DNA of 64,000 bases from Salipaludibacillus daqingensis (GTDB lineage: Bacteria > Bacillota > Bacilli > Bacillales > Salisediminibacteriaceae). The notes under the pieces were generated by a model. It was given only the letters and a program-made list of their open reading frames with translations. It was not told the origin of the DNA and made no database searches. The stretch is from NCBI RefSeq assembly GCF_029891575.1, contig NZ_JARZHF010000003.1:310001-374000 (forward strand), written 5' to 3'. Of this stretch, positions 35,034 to 43,256 are shown in pieces. The position numbers and the translations under genes are program-made. Each line of letters opens with the position of its first letter. Positions within the stretch are counted from its first letter, which is position 1.

Positions 35034-36383
35034 ATGGAAAAGAAAGCGTTTAAAGGATTATTAGCATTATCAATCGCCTCTCTAGTCACGTTAGCCGCAT
35101 GTGGCGGTGGAAATTCTAATGATGAAAATGAAGCTACAGGTGCAACAGACTCGGAACATAACGTCAACGAAGAACCTAAAGAAGAGGTCACTCTTGATTT
35201 CATGCACTTATGGCCATGGGGTAGTTTAGATATTTATAACAAAGTCGTCAATCAGATTATTGATGAGTTTGAAGAAATAAATCCTCACATCACGGTTGAA
35301 CTGGAACTTCTGGAGAACGAGCAATATAAGAATAAACTGCAAGTCATATCTTCATCAAATCAACTTCCAGATGTCGGCATGACATGGCCAGCAGGATTTA
35401 TGGAGCCTTACGTAAATGGGGAAATGTTCACTCCACTAGATGACATTCTCGATGATGGGCTTCGTGATGACTTTGTCACTGGTACACTCGAAGCTTACGA
35501 AATGAACGGAAACTCTTATGCTCTTCCATTAGAATTAAACATTGCACCTGTTTTTTACAATCAAGCAATGTTTGAGGAATACGGACTTGAAGTTCCTGAA
35601 ACATATGATGATTTTCTTCATGTCATTGATACATTTGTTGAAAATGATATAGCTCCAATTGCTCTTGGTAACCGTGATCGTTGGACCGGTTCCCTTTGGT
35701 ACATGTATTTAGCTGATAGAATCGGTGGCGCTGACGCTCTCAATTCTGCCATCGATCGCAGTGGTTCATTTGAAGATGAACGTTTAATAGAAGCTGCGGA
35801 AAAAATTCAAGATATGGTCGACCGTGAAGCATTTATCCGTGGGCTCAACGGCCTCTCAGATCAAGAAGCTAAGTCAGAGTTTATGAACAGTAATGCCGCA
35901 ATGTACTTAATCGGCTCATGGGATCTTCCAAACTATACGACGAATGAAGAAGTTTCTCAGGAATTCCGTGATAACGTAGGCTTCTTTAAGTTTCCTGTTG
36001 TTGAAGGCGGAGAAGGCGATATTAACAGCTGGGTAGGTGGACCTGGGGTCGGTCTTTTCGTTGCTGAAAACTCTGATGTCAAAGACGAAGCAAAAGAATT
36101 TGTTAAATACTTCGTTCAGGAATGGGACAAGATTTCTGTAGAGGAAGCGGGAGTAATCCCCGGAACTCAGGTTGATACGAGTCAAGTAGATCTTCCTGAC
36201 CTATTTATTGAAGTTCTCGACGAATTAAACAATGCATCTGATATTACGTTATTTGCTGATGTGCAGATGAGCCCCGCTGTGGCAGAAACTCACCTTAATA
36301 TGATTCAAACATTGTTCGGAGGTGAAGTATCACCTGAGGACTTTGCCAAAGAACATGAAGAAGCGCTTTCTGCTGAAGACTAA
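35034..36383 (+). CDS. ABC transporter sugar-binding lipoprotein, xylo-oligosaccharide type
   Basis: The 449-residue extracytoplasmic binding protein starts with a lipoprotein signal ending in LAAC (Cys23), then an acidic linker and a family 1 solute-binding fold (DFMHLWPWG, NELE-like hinge segments, GNRDRWTGSLWYMY, MYLIGSWDLPN). It should capture xylan oligosaccharides and deliver them to the two permeases downstream. AAGGGGGAAAC precedes the ATG. A hairpin follows the stop, before the permease genes, the usual arrangement that allows more binding protein than membrane subunits. Confidence 0.92.
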   Translation: MEKKAFKGLLALSIASLVTLAACGGGNSNDENEATGATDSEHNVNEEPKEEVTLDFMHLWPWGSLDIYNKVVNQIIDEFEEINPHITVELELLENEQYKNKLQVISSSNQLPDVGMTWPAGFMEPYVNGEMFTPLDDILDDGLRDDFVTGTLEAYEMNGNSYALPLELNIAPVFYNQAMFEEYGLEVPETYDDFLHVIDTFVENDIAPIALGNRDRWTGSLWYMYLADRIGGADALNSAIDRSGSFEDERLIEAAEKIQDMVDREAFIRGLNGLSDQEAKSEFMNSNAAMYLIGSWDLPNYTTNEEVSQEFRDNVGFFKFPVVEGGEGDINSWVGGPGVGLFVAENSDVKDEAKEFVKYFVQEWDKISVEEAGVIPGTQVDTSQVDLPDLFIEVLDELNNASDITLFADVQMSPAVAETHLNMIQTLFGGEVSPEDFAKEHEEALSAED

Positions 36384-36394
36384 TACCAGTAAGG

Positions 36395-36425
36395 AAGGGC
36401 ATAACTTCGCAGAGGCTATGCCCTT
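36395..36425 (+). other. Hairpin between binding-protein and permease genes
   Basis: AAGGGCATA pairs with TATGCCCTT around 13 bases. It lacks a long T run, so it probably causes partial termination or 3' protection of the binding-protein mRNA. Confidence 0.65.
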
Positions 36426-36461
36426 TCGTATGTTTACACATCGCAGAAAGGGGAGCTAATA

Positions 36462-37343
36462 ATGAATAAAATAATGTCAGATAAAATGATCATCGCCCTC
36501 TACACGCTTCCTGCTCTTATGCTTATTCTCGTACTCATTTATGTTCCAATCGTTTTAACTGGATATTACGGTTTAATGGACTGGGATGGCATAGGTCAGA
36601 TGACGTTTATAGGGTTGGAAAACTATCGTGTATTAATGACGGATAGTATGTTTTGGAGAAGTGCTTATCACTCATTACTTCTTGCTGTCTTCTCTGTTTT
36701 AAGTCTCATTATTTACCTTGCAGTATCTGTTGTACTATCCGCAAATATTCGTGGTGCTGATATTTTCCGAAAAGTATATTTGATTCCAATGTTGCTTTCT
36801 TCTGTAGCAATTGCACAACTTTGGATGCGCATTTATCATCCATCAAATGGGGTAATGAACCGATTTTTAATGTCTATTGGCATCGATAACCCACCACTAT
36901 GGCTTTCTGATACAAATATCGTCCTATTTGCAATCTTTGTACCAATTTTATGGCAATATGCAGGCTTTTATATCATCATTTACTATGCTGCGTTAAAAAA
37001 TATCCCTAAAGAACTTGTTGAAGCAGCAAAAATTGATGGAGCCACACCGCTGCAAATCGCGTATAAAATTAAACTACCGCTTATTTCAGGCATCATTAAA
37101 GTAACAATTGTGCTCGCGGTCATTGGATCGTTAAAGTATTTCGACCTTATTTATGTTATGACAGACGGCGGTCCTAGCGGTGCCAGTGAAGTGATGGCAT
37201 CCTACATGTACAAATTGGCTTTCCGTACCAATGATTTTGGTTATGGTAGTGCTATAGGTTTCTTCTTATTAGTGTTGATACTACTAGTTACCTACTTTAT
37301 CCGAAAACTAACAGCTTCAAAAGACGATAATGTCCAGTATTAA
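36462..37343 (+). CDS. ABC sugar permease, MalF/UgpA type
   Basis: The 293-residue protein has six predicted membrane helices, beginning at MIIALYTLPALMLILVLIY, and the EAA loop (ELVEAAKIDGATPLQIAYKIKLP) that docks the ATPase, quoted here as EAAKIDGATPLQ. It pairs with the next gene product to form the channel of the xylo-oligosaccharide importer. GGGGAG precedes the start. There is no ATPase gene in this cluster; such carbohydrate importers in Bacillus use the shared MsmX-type ATPase. Confidence 0.93.
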   Translation: MNKIMSDKMIIALYTLPALMLILVLIYVPIVLTGYYGLMDWDGIGQMTFIGLENYRVLMTDSMFWRSAYHSLLLAVFSVLSLIIYLAVSVVLSANIRGADIFRKVYLIPMLLSSVAIAQLWMRIYHPSNGVMNRFLMSIGIDNPPLWLSDTNIVLFAIFVPILWQYAGFYIIIYYAALKNIPKELVEAAKIDGATPLQIAYKIKLPLISGIIKVTIVLAVIGSLKYFDLIYVMTDGGPSGASEVMASYMYKLAFRTNDFGYGSAIGFFLLVLILLVTYFIRKLTASKDDNVQY

Positions 37344-37360
37344 AAAAGGAGGATAGTCAT

Positions 37361-38227
37361 ATGTCACAGCAAAACTCAATAGTCGGTGCTGAAAAAGGAA
37401 TTAGAAAAAAAATAACGCACGGCTTTCTGTATATTTTGTTAATCATCATTGCTGCTGTTCAAATACTTCCTCTGGTCTGGCTCTTCCTCTTTTCATTGAA
37501 GGACAACCAAGAAGTGTTTAACTTACCACCACTAGCTTTACCACAAGATCCAAAGTGGGGAAATTACGTTACAGTCTGGACAGAAGGAAATATCGGTGTC
37601 TACTTTCTTAACAGTGTGATTGTCACAGGATCAGCAGTCTTACTTACCGTGCTCCTGGCTAGTTTTGTAACGTTCGCTATTACACGTATGAATTGGAAAC
37701 TGAACAAACTGGTGCTTGGCCTATTTATGGTAGGTTTAATGATTCCAGTGCATTCAACACTGATACCGTTATTCAACTTTTATTTAAATATCGGCTTAAT
37801 GAATCACCCGCTGTCGATTATTTTAACCTACACAGCGTTCAATTTGCCGTTAACAATCATGATTCTGCTTGGTTTTTACTATACGATTCCGCGAGAGCTT
37901 GAAGAGGCAGCCATCATGGACGGCTGCTCGGTGCACCGGATGTTCTTCCGGATTATCCTGCCGGTTACAGCACCTGTTGTTGCCACCACAGCTATCATCA
38001 ACATGATCTACAACTGGAATGAGTTTGTTTTTGTTAACACATTCATTAGTTCCGACAAATACAAAACGCTTACCGTTGGGATTCAGAATTTTATCGGGCA
38101 GTATTCAGCCGACTGGGGAGCTATTGGTTCTACACTTGTCATTAGTATCTTGCCAATATTACTTGCATTTGTTGTTCTAAGCAACAGTATCGTGGAAGGA
38201 ATCACATCAGGATCCGTTAAAGGGTGA
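37361..38227 (+). CDS. ABC sugar permease, MalG/UgpE type
   Basis: The 288-residue second channel subunit has six membrane helices and the EAA loop ELEEAAIMDGCSVHRM. AAAGGAGG precedes the ATG, 17 bases after the first permease. Base composition changes inside the gene: the first third is AT-rich like the cluster upstream, while from roughly 37.9 kb codons become GC-rich (GCCGGTTACAGCACC), as in the following GH43 gene. This suggests a recombination junction within or near the gene. Confidence 0.93.
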   Translation: MSQQNSIVGAEKGIRKKITHGFLYILLIIIAAVQILPLVWLFLFSLKDNQEVFNLPPLALPQDPKWGNYVTVWTEGNIGVYFLNSVIVTGSAVLLTVLLASFVTFAITRMNWKLNKLVLGLFMVGLMIPVHSTLIPLFNFYLNIGLMNHPLSIILTYTAFNLPLTIMILLGFYYTIPRELEEAAIMDGCSVHRMFFRIILPVTAPVVATTAIINMIYNWNEFVFVNTFISSDKYKTLTVGIQNFIGQYSADWGAIGSTLVISILPILLAFVVLSNSIVEGITSGSVKG

Positions 38228-38272
38228 TCTATTATTTTTCCTTTAAATCTTAGAAAATGAGGTGCTTTACTA

Positions 38273-39883
38273 ATGAATATTATTCAAAACCCTGTATTAA
38301 CAGGCTTCCATCCAGATCCGTCGATTTTAAGGGTGGGGAATGATTACTATATTGCCACGTCCACGTTTGAATGGTTCCCTGGTGTGCGGATCCATCATTC
38401 AAGGGACTTGAAAAACTGGCGCTTTGCCGCGAGCCCTTTAACGAGGAAATCCCAGCTTGACATGAAAGGAAATATGAATTCCGGCGGTGTCTGGGCTCCT
38501 TGCCTCAGCTACCATGACAGCATGTTCTACCTTATCTACACCGATGTGAAAGAGTGGCACGGTGCCTATAAAGATGCTCATAACTATCTTGTCACGGCTG
38601 AAAATATCGAAGGTCCGTGGTCCGAACCCGTTTATTTAAACAGCAGCGGTTTCGACCCATCTCTGTTCCATGACGACGACGGGCGCAAATGGTTGGTCAA
38701 TATGATCTGGGATCACCGAAAAAAGACCCATCCTTTTGCGGGCATCGTACTTCAAGAATACTCCGCAAAAGAACAGAAACTCGTGGGTGTCGTCAAAAAT
38801 ATCTATAAAGGAACGGATATTAAATTGACCGAAGGACCTCACCTGTATAAAAAAGACGACTGGTATTATTTAGTCGTAGCTGAAGGCGGCACCCAATACG
38901 AACACGCGGCGACCCTGGCCCGTTCAAAAACGATTGACGGACCATATGAAACAGATCCTGATTACCCTTTTATCACATCGGATGGCAAGCCGGAACTAGG
39001 CTTACAGAAAGCCGGCCACGGTAGCTTCGTCGAAACGCAAAAAGGCGAATGGTACTTCGCCCACTTGTGCAGCAGGCCTTTAAACGGTCAGTATTGCACA
39101 CTCGGCCGTGAAACAGCGATTCAGAAAGTAGTATGGACGGAGGATGGCTGGCTCCGGATGGAAGACGGACGCAACAGTCCATTGGACACTGCAACGGCCC
39201 CTGAATTGCCTGAGCACCCTTTTGAGCCGGAACCGGAGAAGGATGACTTTGACGGGAGCGACCTTCACCATGCATGGAACTCTTTAAGGATTCCCACTGA
39301 TCCTTCATGGTGCTCGCTGGAAGAACGGCCAGGTTACCTACGGCTGAAAGGAATGGAGTCGCTGTCTTCCCTTCACAGCCAGAGTCTGATTGCCCGCCGA
39401 CAGACAGCTTTTGAGTGTGAGTTTGAAACTAAACTGGACTATGATCCGGAGTATTATCAGCACATGGCCGGTTTAGTCATCTATTATGACACGAAAGACC
39501 ACGTGTATCTGCATGTGACGTATGATGAAAAACACGGTAAGGCTCTTCAAATCATTCGTACAAAGAGTGGAGAATATGATGAACTGCTTGATGAACCGAT
39601 TCCCATTAAACCAAAAGGAAGCCTCTATTTCCGTGGAGTGATCAATCATGAGAAAGCGGAGCTTTATTATAAGGAAGATGCCGACGAGGACTGGATGTCG
39701 ATCGGTCCTGAACTGGATGTGAGGCACATGTCTGATGATTCCGCTTCTAAGACTCTCACTTCTGATGAATCAGAGCCTGAAGTTCGATTTACCGGTACTT
39801 TCGTCGGTATGGCCACACAGGATTTGAGCGGCATGCGCAAACCAGCAGACTTTGATTATTTTATCTATAAAGAGAAGCCATAA
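38273..39883 (+). CDS. xynB: GH43 beta-xylosidase
   Basis: The 536-residue cytoplasmic enzyme (no signal peptide) releases xylose from imported xylo-oligosaccharides. The five-bladed propeller has the base Asp in GFHPDPSIL, the pKa-modulating Asp in GFDPSLFHDDDG and the acid Glu in LTEGPHLYK. The C-terminal half (about 330-536) is the beta-sandwich domain typical of this GH43 branch. Length matches Bacillus XynB. The gene is clearly GC-richer than its neighbours: bases 39121-39180 contain 34 G/C of 60, against 20 of 60 at 40141-40200. That points to separate acquisition. Its product, xylose, would feed XylA and XylB. Confidence 0.94.
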   Translation: MNIIQNPVLTGFHPDPSILRVGNDYYIATSTFEWFPGVRIHHSRDLKNWRFAASPLTRKSQLDMKGNMNSGGVWAPCLSYHDSMFYLIYTDVKEWHGAYKDAHNYLVTAENIEGPWSEPVYLNSSGFDPSLFHDDDGRKWLVNMIWDHRKKTHPFAGIVLQEYSAKEQKLVGVVKNIYKGTDIKLTEGPHLYKKDDWYYLVVAEGGTQYEHAATLARSKTIDGPYETDPDYPFITSDGKPELGLQKAGHGSFVETQKGEWYFAHLCSRPLNGQYCTLGRETAIQKVVWTEDGWLRMEDGRNSPLDTATAPELPEHPFEPEPEKDDFDGSDLHHAWNSLRIPTDPSWCSLEERPGYLRLKGMESLSSLHSQSLIARRQTAFECEFETKLDYDPEYYQHMAGLVIYYDTKDHVYLHVTYDEKHGKALQIIRTKSGEYDELLDEPIPIKPKGSLYFRGVINHEKAELYYKEDADEDWMSIGPELDVRHMSDDSASKTLTSDESEPEVRFTGTFVGMATQDLSGMRKPADFDYFIYKEKP

Positions 39884-39900
39884 ACAAATAGGAGTGAGCG

Positions 39901-40536
39901 ATGATGCGAATGCGTTGGATGTCGAGTCCATTTTATAAGATAAGTGACTGGTTTATGAAGCTTGCTTTATTAAACTTTTTCTGGGCAATCTTTACGTTCC
40001 TTGGGTTCGTCGTTTTTGGACTATTCCCTTCTACAGTAGCAATGTTTACTGTGTTACGGCGTATGGTTCAAAGTCAGGATGAAACTTTCAACTCATATGG
40101 CGTGTTTCAAGAATTCTTCCAAACGTGGAAAAAAGAATTTTTCACATCCAATCGATTTGGTTTGATTTTTATTAGCGTAGGTTGGCTACTTTGGTTTAAT
40201 GCTTCCCTTATCCTATTATTTGAGGGGATTCCATTAACAATCATGTTAACCGCAATGATTGGAACAAGTGTCTTTTTCATCGTCGCTCTTCTATTTTGGT
40301 TTCCTGTATACGTTCAATTCCAATTATCATGGACAAATTACTTGAAAGTAGCTTTGCTTCTCCCATTTACAGACTTTCGAACTTCCCTGATAAGTATTTT
40401 CGGCGCCATCAGCTTTGGAATGATTGTCTACTCCTTTCCAGTTTTCGCGATCTTTTTTGGAATAAGTGGGTTAGGTTGGATTATTATGAAAGCATCTAAC
40501 TACTCCTTCGAAAAGATGAAAGTTCGACATGCATAA
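39901..40536 (+). CDS. DUF624 (YesL-like) membrane protein of the xylan locus
   Basis: The 211-residue protein has four to five membrane helices (LALLNFFWAIFTFLGFVVFG, then three more hydrophobic blocks) and matches the YesL/DUF624 family, which is almost always found inside carbohydrate ABC gene clusters. Function is unknown; a role in transporter assembly or sensing is often suggested. The start ATG at 39901 follows AGGAGTGAGCG. It returns to the AT-rich composition of the locus and ends the xylan operon before a strong terminator. A second DUF624 gene lies in the beta-glucan locus. Confidence 0.88.
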   Translation: MMRMRWMSSPFYKISDWFMKLALLNFFWAIFTFLGFVVFGLFPSTVAMFTVLRRMVQSQDETFNSYGVFQEFFQTWKKEFFTSNRFGLIFISVGWLLWFNASLILLFEGIPLTIMLTAMIGTSVFFIVALLFWFPVYVQFQLSWTNYLKVALLLPFTDFRTSLISIFGAISFGMIVYSFPVFAIFFGISGLGWIIMKASNYSFEKMKVRHA

Positions 40537-40633
40537 AGGTTATTTTGCATTACGTTCATGACCTTATTGCGTGCTTACCATAGTTTGTGGTGCTCTCCCC
40601 CATTAATTTCGAATCGGCTCTTTTATCCATAAC

Positions 40634-40673
40634 AAAAAGTCGACTTCTTATCATTCTAAGAAGTCGACTTTTT
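40634..40673. terminator. Bidirectional terminator between xylan and beta-glucan loci
   Basis: A perfect 17-base stem: AAAAAGTCGACTTCTTA with TAAGAAGTCGACTTTTT around six bases. It serves the convergent DUF624 and GH16 genes. Confidence 0.95.
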
Positions 40674-40680
40674 GTGTCCA

Positions 40681-41688
40681 CTACACTCTTTTTTTCTTGA
40701 AATATACCATTCCACCAGCAATTCCTACAATCAGCAGGAATGAAGTCCCAATTGCAAAGGGATTGAATGCACTTAAAATGGTATTACCTTCTTCTTCACT
40801 TGCTAATTCATAGGCTCTCACATATTCCACTTGCACTTGACCTGGAAAATCAGTAGACTCGTCTGGGTCGCCATCGTACCAGCCACCAATAGCCAAATTT
40901 AAGATAAGGTGAAATTCTTGATCAAACGGGGCAGGAAAATCATGCACTTCAGATCCATCTTCATTTGTCGAACTCCAATCATTGGCTGTTTGAAATAATT
41001 CGTCATTCACATACCAACGAATTTCTCCCGGTTCCCATTCAACACTGTACACATTATAATCTGTAATATCTTGTCCCTCTGGGAAATCATAATCTTTAGC
41101 CGTATAAGTATTATTTGGCCATTCCCCACCATAATGAATCGCCCCACCGATATGATTAGGTTTTCCTCCAGCTGCTTCCATAATATCAATTTCACCTGAA
41201 GCAGGCCAATTCCCATACACATCATCTTCTGGCATCATCCAAAAAGCTGGCCAATACCCCTGTCCTTTAGGCAAAGCCATTTTCGCTTCGAATTTACCAA
41301 ACTTTTGACTAAACTTTCCTTGAGACTGAATTTTTCCTGACGTAAAGTCGAATGTCCCTTTATCATCAGAAACGGTCTCTTCTCTTCCTTCTAAAACTAA
41401 TGTGCCATTATCTACAATCACGTTATCTTCTTGATATGATTGAAGTTCTTCATTTCCCCATCCTTCTACCCAATTACCTTCTGCGTCATAAAAGCCATTC
41501 CCTGTATCGATTGTCCATTTATCTGTATCTAATTCCGTACCTTCAAAATTATCTTCCCAAGTTAATTTCCAATCATTATTATCTACATTAGTATCTTCCT
41601 CATTATTATTCTCTGCAGCGCTGCTAATAACACCGACTGACATCAACAACAAGAATAACAAAATAAACACGAGACTTTTTCTTACCAT
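40681..41688 (-). CDS. GH16 beta-1,3(-1,4)-glucanase, membrane-anchored
   Basis: The 335-residue enzyme has a signal peptide (MVRKSLVFILLFLLLMS), an acidic linker and a GH16 jelly-roll with the catalytic motif GEIDIMEAAG (nucleophile Glu166, Asp168, acid/base Glu171). The extra Met in that motif is typical of laminarinases and lichenases. After a short spacer the protein ends in a membrane helix plus KKKRV, so it should remain tethered at the cell surface; there is no LPXTG. I place the start at 41688 (GGAGG upstream); an earlier in-frame ATG would run into the preceding gene. Last gene of the glucan unit, probably producing oligosaccharides at the cell surface for the importer. Confidence 0.93.
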   Translation of the reverse strand: MVRKSLVFILLFLLLMSVGVISSAAENNNEEDTNVDNNDWKLTWEDNFEGTELDTDKWTIDTGNGFYDAEGNWVEGWGNEELQSYQEDNVIVDNGTLVLEGREETVSDDKGTFDFTSGKIQSQGKFSQKFGKFEAKMALPKGQGYWPAFWMMPEDDVYGNWPASGEIDIMEAAGGKPNHIGGAIHYGGEWPNNTYTAKDYDFPEGQDITDYNVYSVEWEPGEIRWYVNDELFQTANDWSSTNEDGSEVHDFPAPFDQEFHLILNLAIGGWYDGDPDESTDFPGQVQVEYVRAYELASEEEGNTILSAFNPFAIGTSFLLIVGIAGGMVYFKKKRV

Positions 41689-41725
41689 ATAACTACCTCC
41701 GACTCTTACTCCCTTTACCTGGATA

Positions 41726-43039
41726 TTATCTGAAAACTCTTCGCTCAACTCGGTTAATGACTTCCTGCCATTCTTCTTCTGGATCTGCTCCATCGTAGAC
41801 ATTATCTAACCCAATAAGGATTTCTTCATTCACATCTTCGAAGAGTGATCCTTTATGAACATACTCTACTTCCAAGGCCGCTTCTGCAAATAATTCTGCA
41901 ACATTTTCCCCGCCGTAATGATCATTCATCTTTTTTGTGAAATCAGGATCATCATAAGCTTCTGGCGTCGAAGGGAACGTGCCTCTTTCTTCAAAAGATT
42001 TCATTTGTTGCTCTGGAGCTACCAGCCACGTCAGAAATTCATAAGCCTCTTCTGGGTAGTCTGTCTCTTCCGGAATAGTGAGCCAAGATCCTCCCCAATT
42101 TCCAGATCCTTCTGGAATGTGGGCAACTCGCCAGTTCGTATCATCTGGTGCATATTCTTTAATCGTCTCACTCATCCATACTGGACCTAATAACGTTGCG
42201 AAATTGCCTTCTTGAATTCCATTTCTCCACTCTCTAGACCACATTCCAATATTATCGATGTACCCTTCCTCGATCCATTGTGACGTATCATCATAAGCTT
42301 GTTTCATGTATGGAGAAGACTCAATCATAAGTTCGCCTTGTTCATTAAAATATTGTTCAGAAGCTTGGTCCCGCTTCGCTTTAAATACTGGCTCCGAATT
42401 ATCGACCATCTTCTTTCCAGTCTTAGCTAAAATAGTCTCTGCCGCTTGACGATAATCTTCCCACGTCTGCAGCAATTCTTCCACTTCTCCTGATTCAGAT
42501 GGTAGTCCTGCCTCTTCAAACACATCTGCTCGGTAATACATTACAGTAGGTTCAATATCTGTTGGAACACCAAGTAAAAAGTCTCCGTCTACGCTTGAAC
42601 CAATCTCCCAAGCCCAATCAAGATAGTCAGCTTCTAGGTCAGCCGCGCCCAAATCGTATAAATTAATAAATTTATCTTCTGCCCTTTTATAAGAGTCAAT
42701 TTCAGAGACTTCAATTGCGGCGATATCTGGGGCACCTGCGCCTGCAGATAATGCTGTAAATAGACTCGTATGATGATCTTCCATATCCAGCTGTTGAATA
42801 GTTATGGTGACATTTGGATTTTCTTCTGTGTATTCCTCAATTAATGAATCGTAATTTGCACCGAACGTCCAAAAGGACAATTCCACTTCGCTTTCTTCAG
42901 ACCCTATACTGGTTTGGTCATTCCCTTCATCTTCGGCACCTTTTCCAGCATTTCCGCTATCAATGCCATCATTGCTACTGCACCCAACGACAATCAATGC
43001 CATTACAAGTAGCGCGGATAGTAAACGGTGTTCTTTCAT
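41726..43039 (-). CDS. ABC sugar-binding lipoprotein 1 of the beta-glucan locus
   Basis: The 437-residue protein has a lipoprotein signal ending VVGC (Cys20), a very acidic linker, and a family 1 solute-binding domain (LSFWTFGANYDSLIEEY, PTDIEPTVMYYRADVFEEAG). It aligns end to end with the second binding protein at 48895-50253, sharing long stretches such as SEIDxYK, VDGDFL.G.PTDI and PEEEWxxVxxRxE. Position is unusual: it lies after the phosphorylase gene and before the GH16 gene, away from the permeases. It may bind a different oligomer size and feed the same permeases. Confidence 0.92.
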   Translation of the reverse strand: MKEHRLLSALLVMALIVVGCSSNDGIDSGNAGKGAEDEGNDQTSIGSEESEVELSFWTFGANYDSLIEEYTEENPNVTITIQQLDMEDHHTSLFTALSAGAGAPDIAAIEVSEIDSYKRAEDKFINLYDLGAADLEADYLDWAWEIGSSVDGDFLLGVPTDIEPTVMYYRADVFEEAGLPSESGEVEELLQTWEDYRQAAETILAKTGKKMVDNSEPVFKAKRDQASEQYFNEQGELMIESSPYMKQAYDDTSQWIEEGYIDNIGMWSREWRNGIQEGNFATLLGPVWMSETIKEYAPDDTNWRVAHIPEGSGNWGGSWLTIPEETDYPEEAYEFLTWLVAPEQQMKSFEERGTFPSTPEAYDDPDFTKKMNDHYGGENVAELFAEAALEVEYVHKGSLFEDVNEEILIGLDNVYDGADPEEEWQEVINRVERRVFR

Positions 43040-43132
43040 AATTTACTTCCCCTTTGACCTGCTATACTCCCATAAAGAATATGGTACGTTCATTTTAGCT
43101 GATCCCTGACATTTTATTCAACAGATCATATT

Positions 43133-43160
43133 ACCTTACATATTTGCAGATATGTAAGGT
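43133..43160. other. Perfect hairpin upstream of binding-protein 1 gene
   Basis: ACCTTACATAT and ATATGTAAGGT, 11 pairs, six-base loop. It lies in the leader of the binding-protein gene on the minus strand; AT-rich and without T tract. It could also be a protein-binding palindrome. Confidence 0.6.
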
Positions 43161-43185
43161 GAAAAAGTACCATCAAGGAATCAGT

Positions 43186-43217
43186 GTTAGGGAGATTGAT
43201 TCTTCCATCTCCCTAAC
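43186..43217 (-). other. Perfect hairpin after the phosphorylase gene
   Basis: GTTAGGGAGAT pairs with ATCTCCCTAAC, 11 pairs, ten-base loop, 40 bases past the phosphorylase stop. No T run follows in the direction of transcription, so partial termination or mRNA 3' stabilisation is more likely than full stop. Confidence 0.65.
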
Positions 43218-43256
43218 GTTTTCATCCAACTTAAGAATCTACTTTAAACCTTCCCA

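Noticed and set aside
40681-41802. N-terminally longer GH16 protein starting at 41802
   Set aside because: That start lies inside the preceding gene and would bury the signal peptide; the ATG at 41688 has a proper ribosome binding site.
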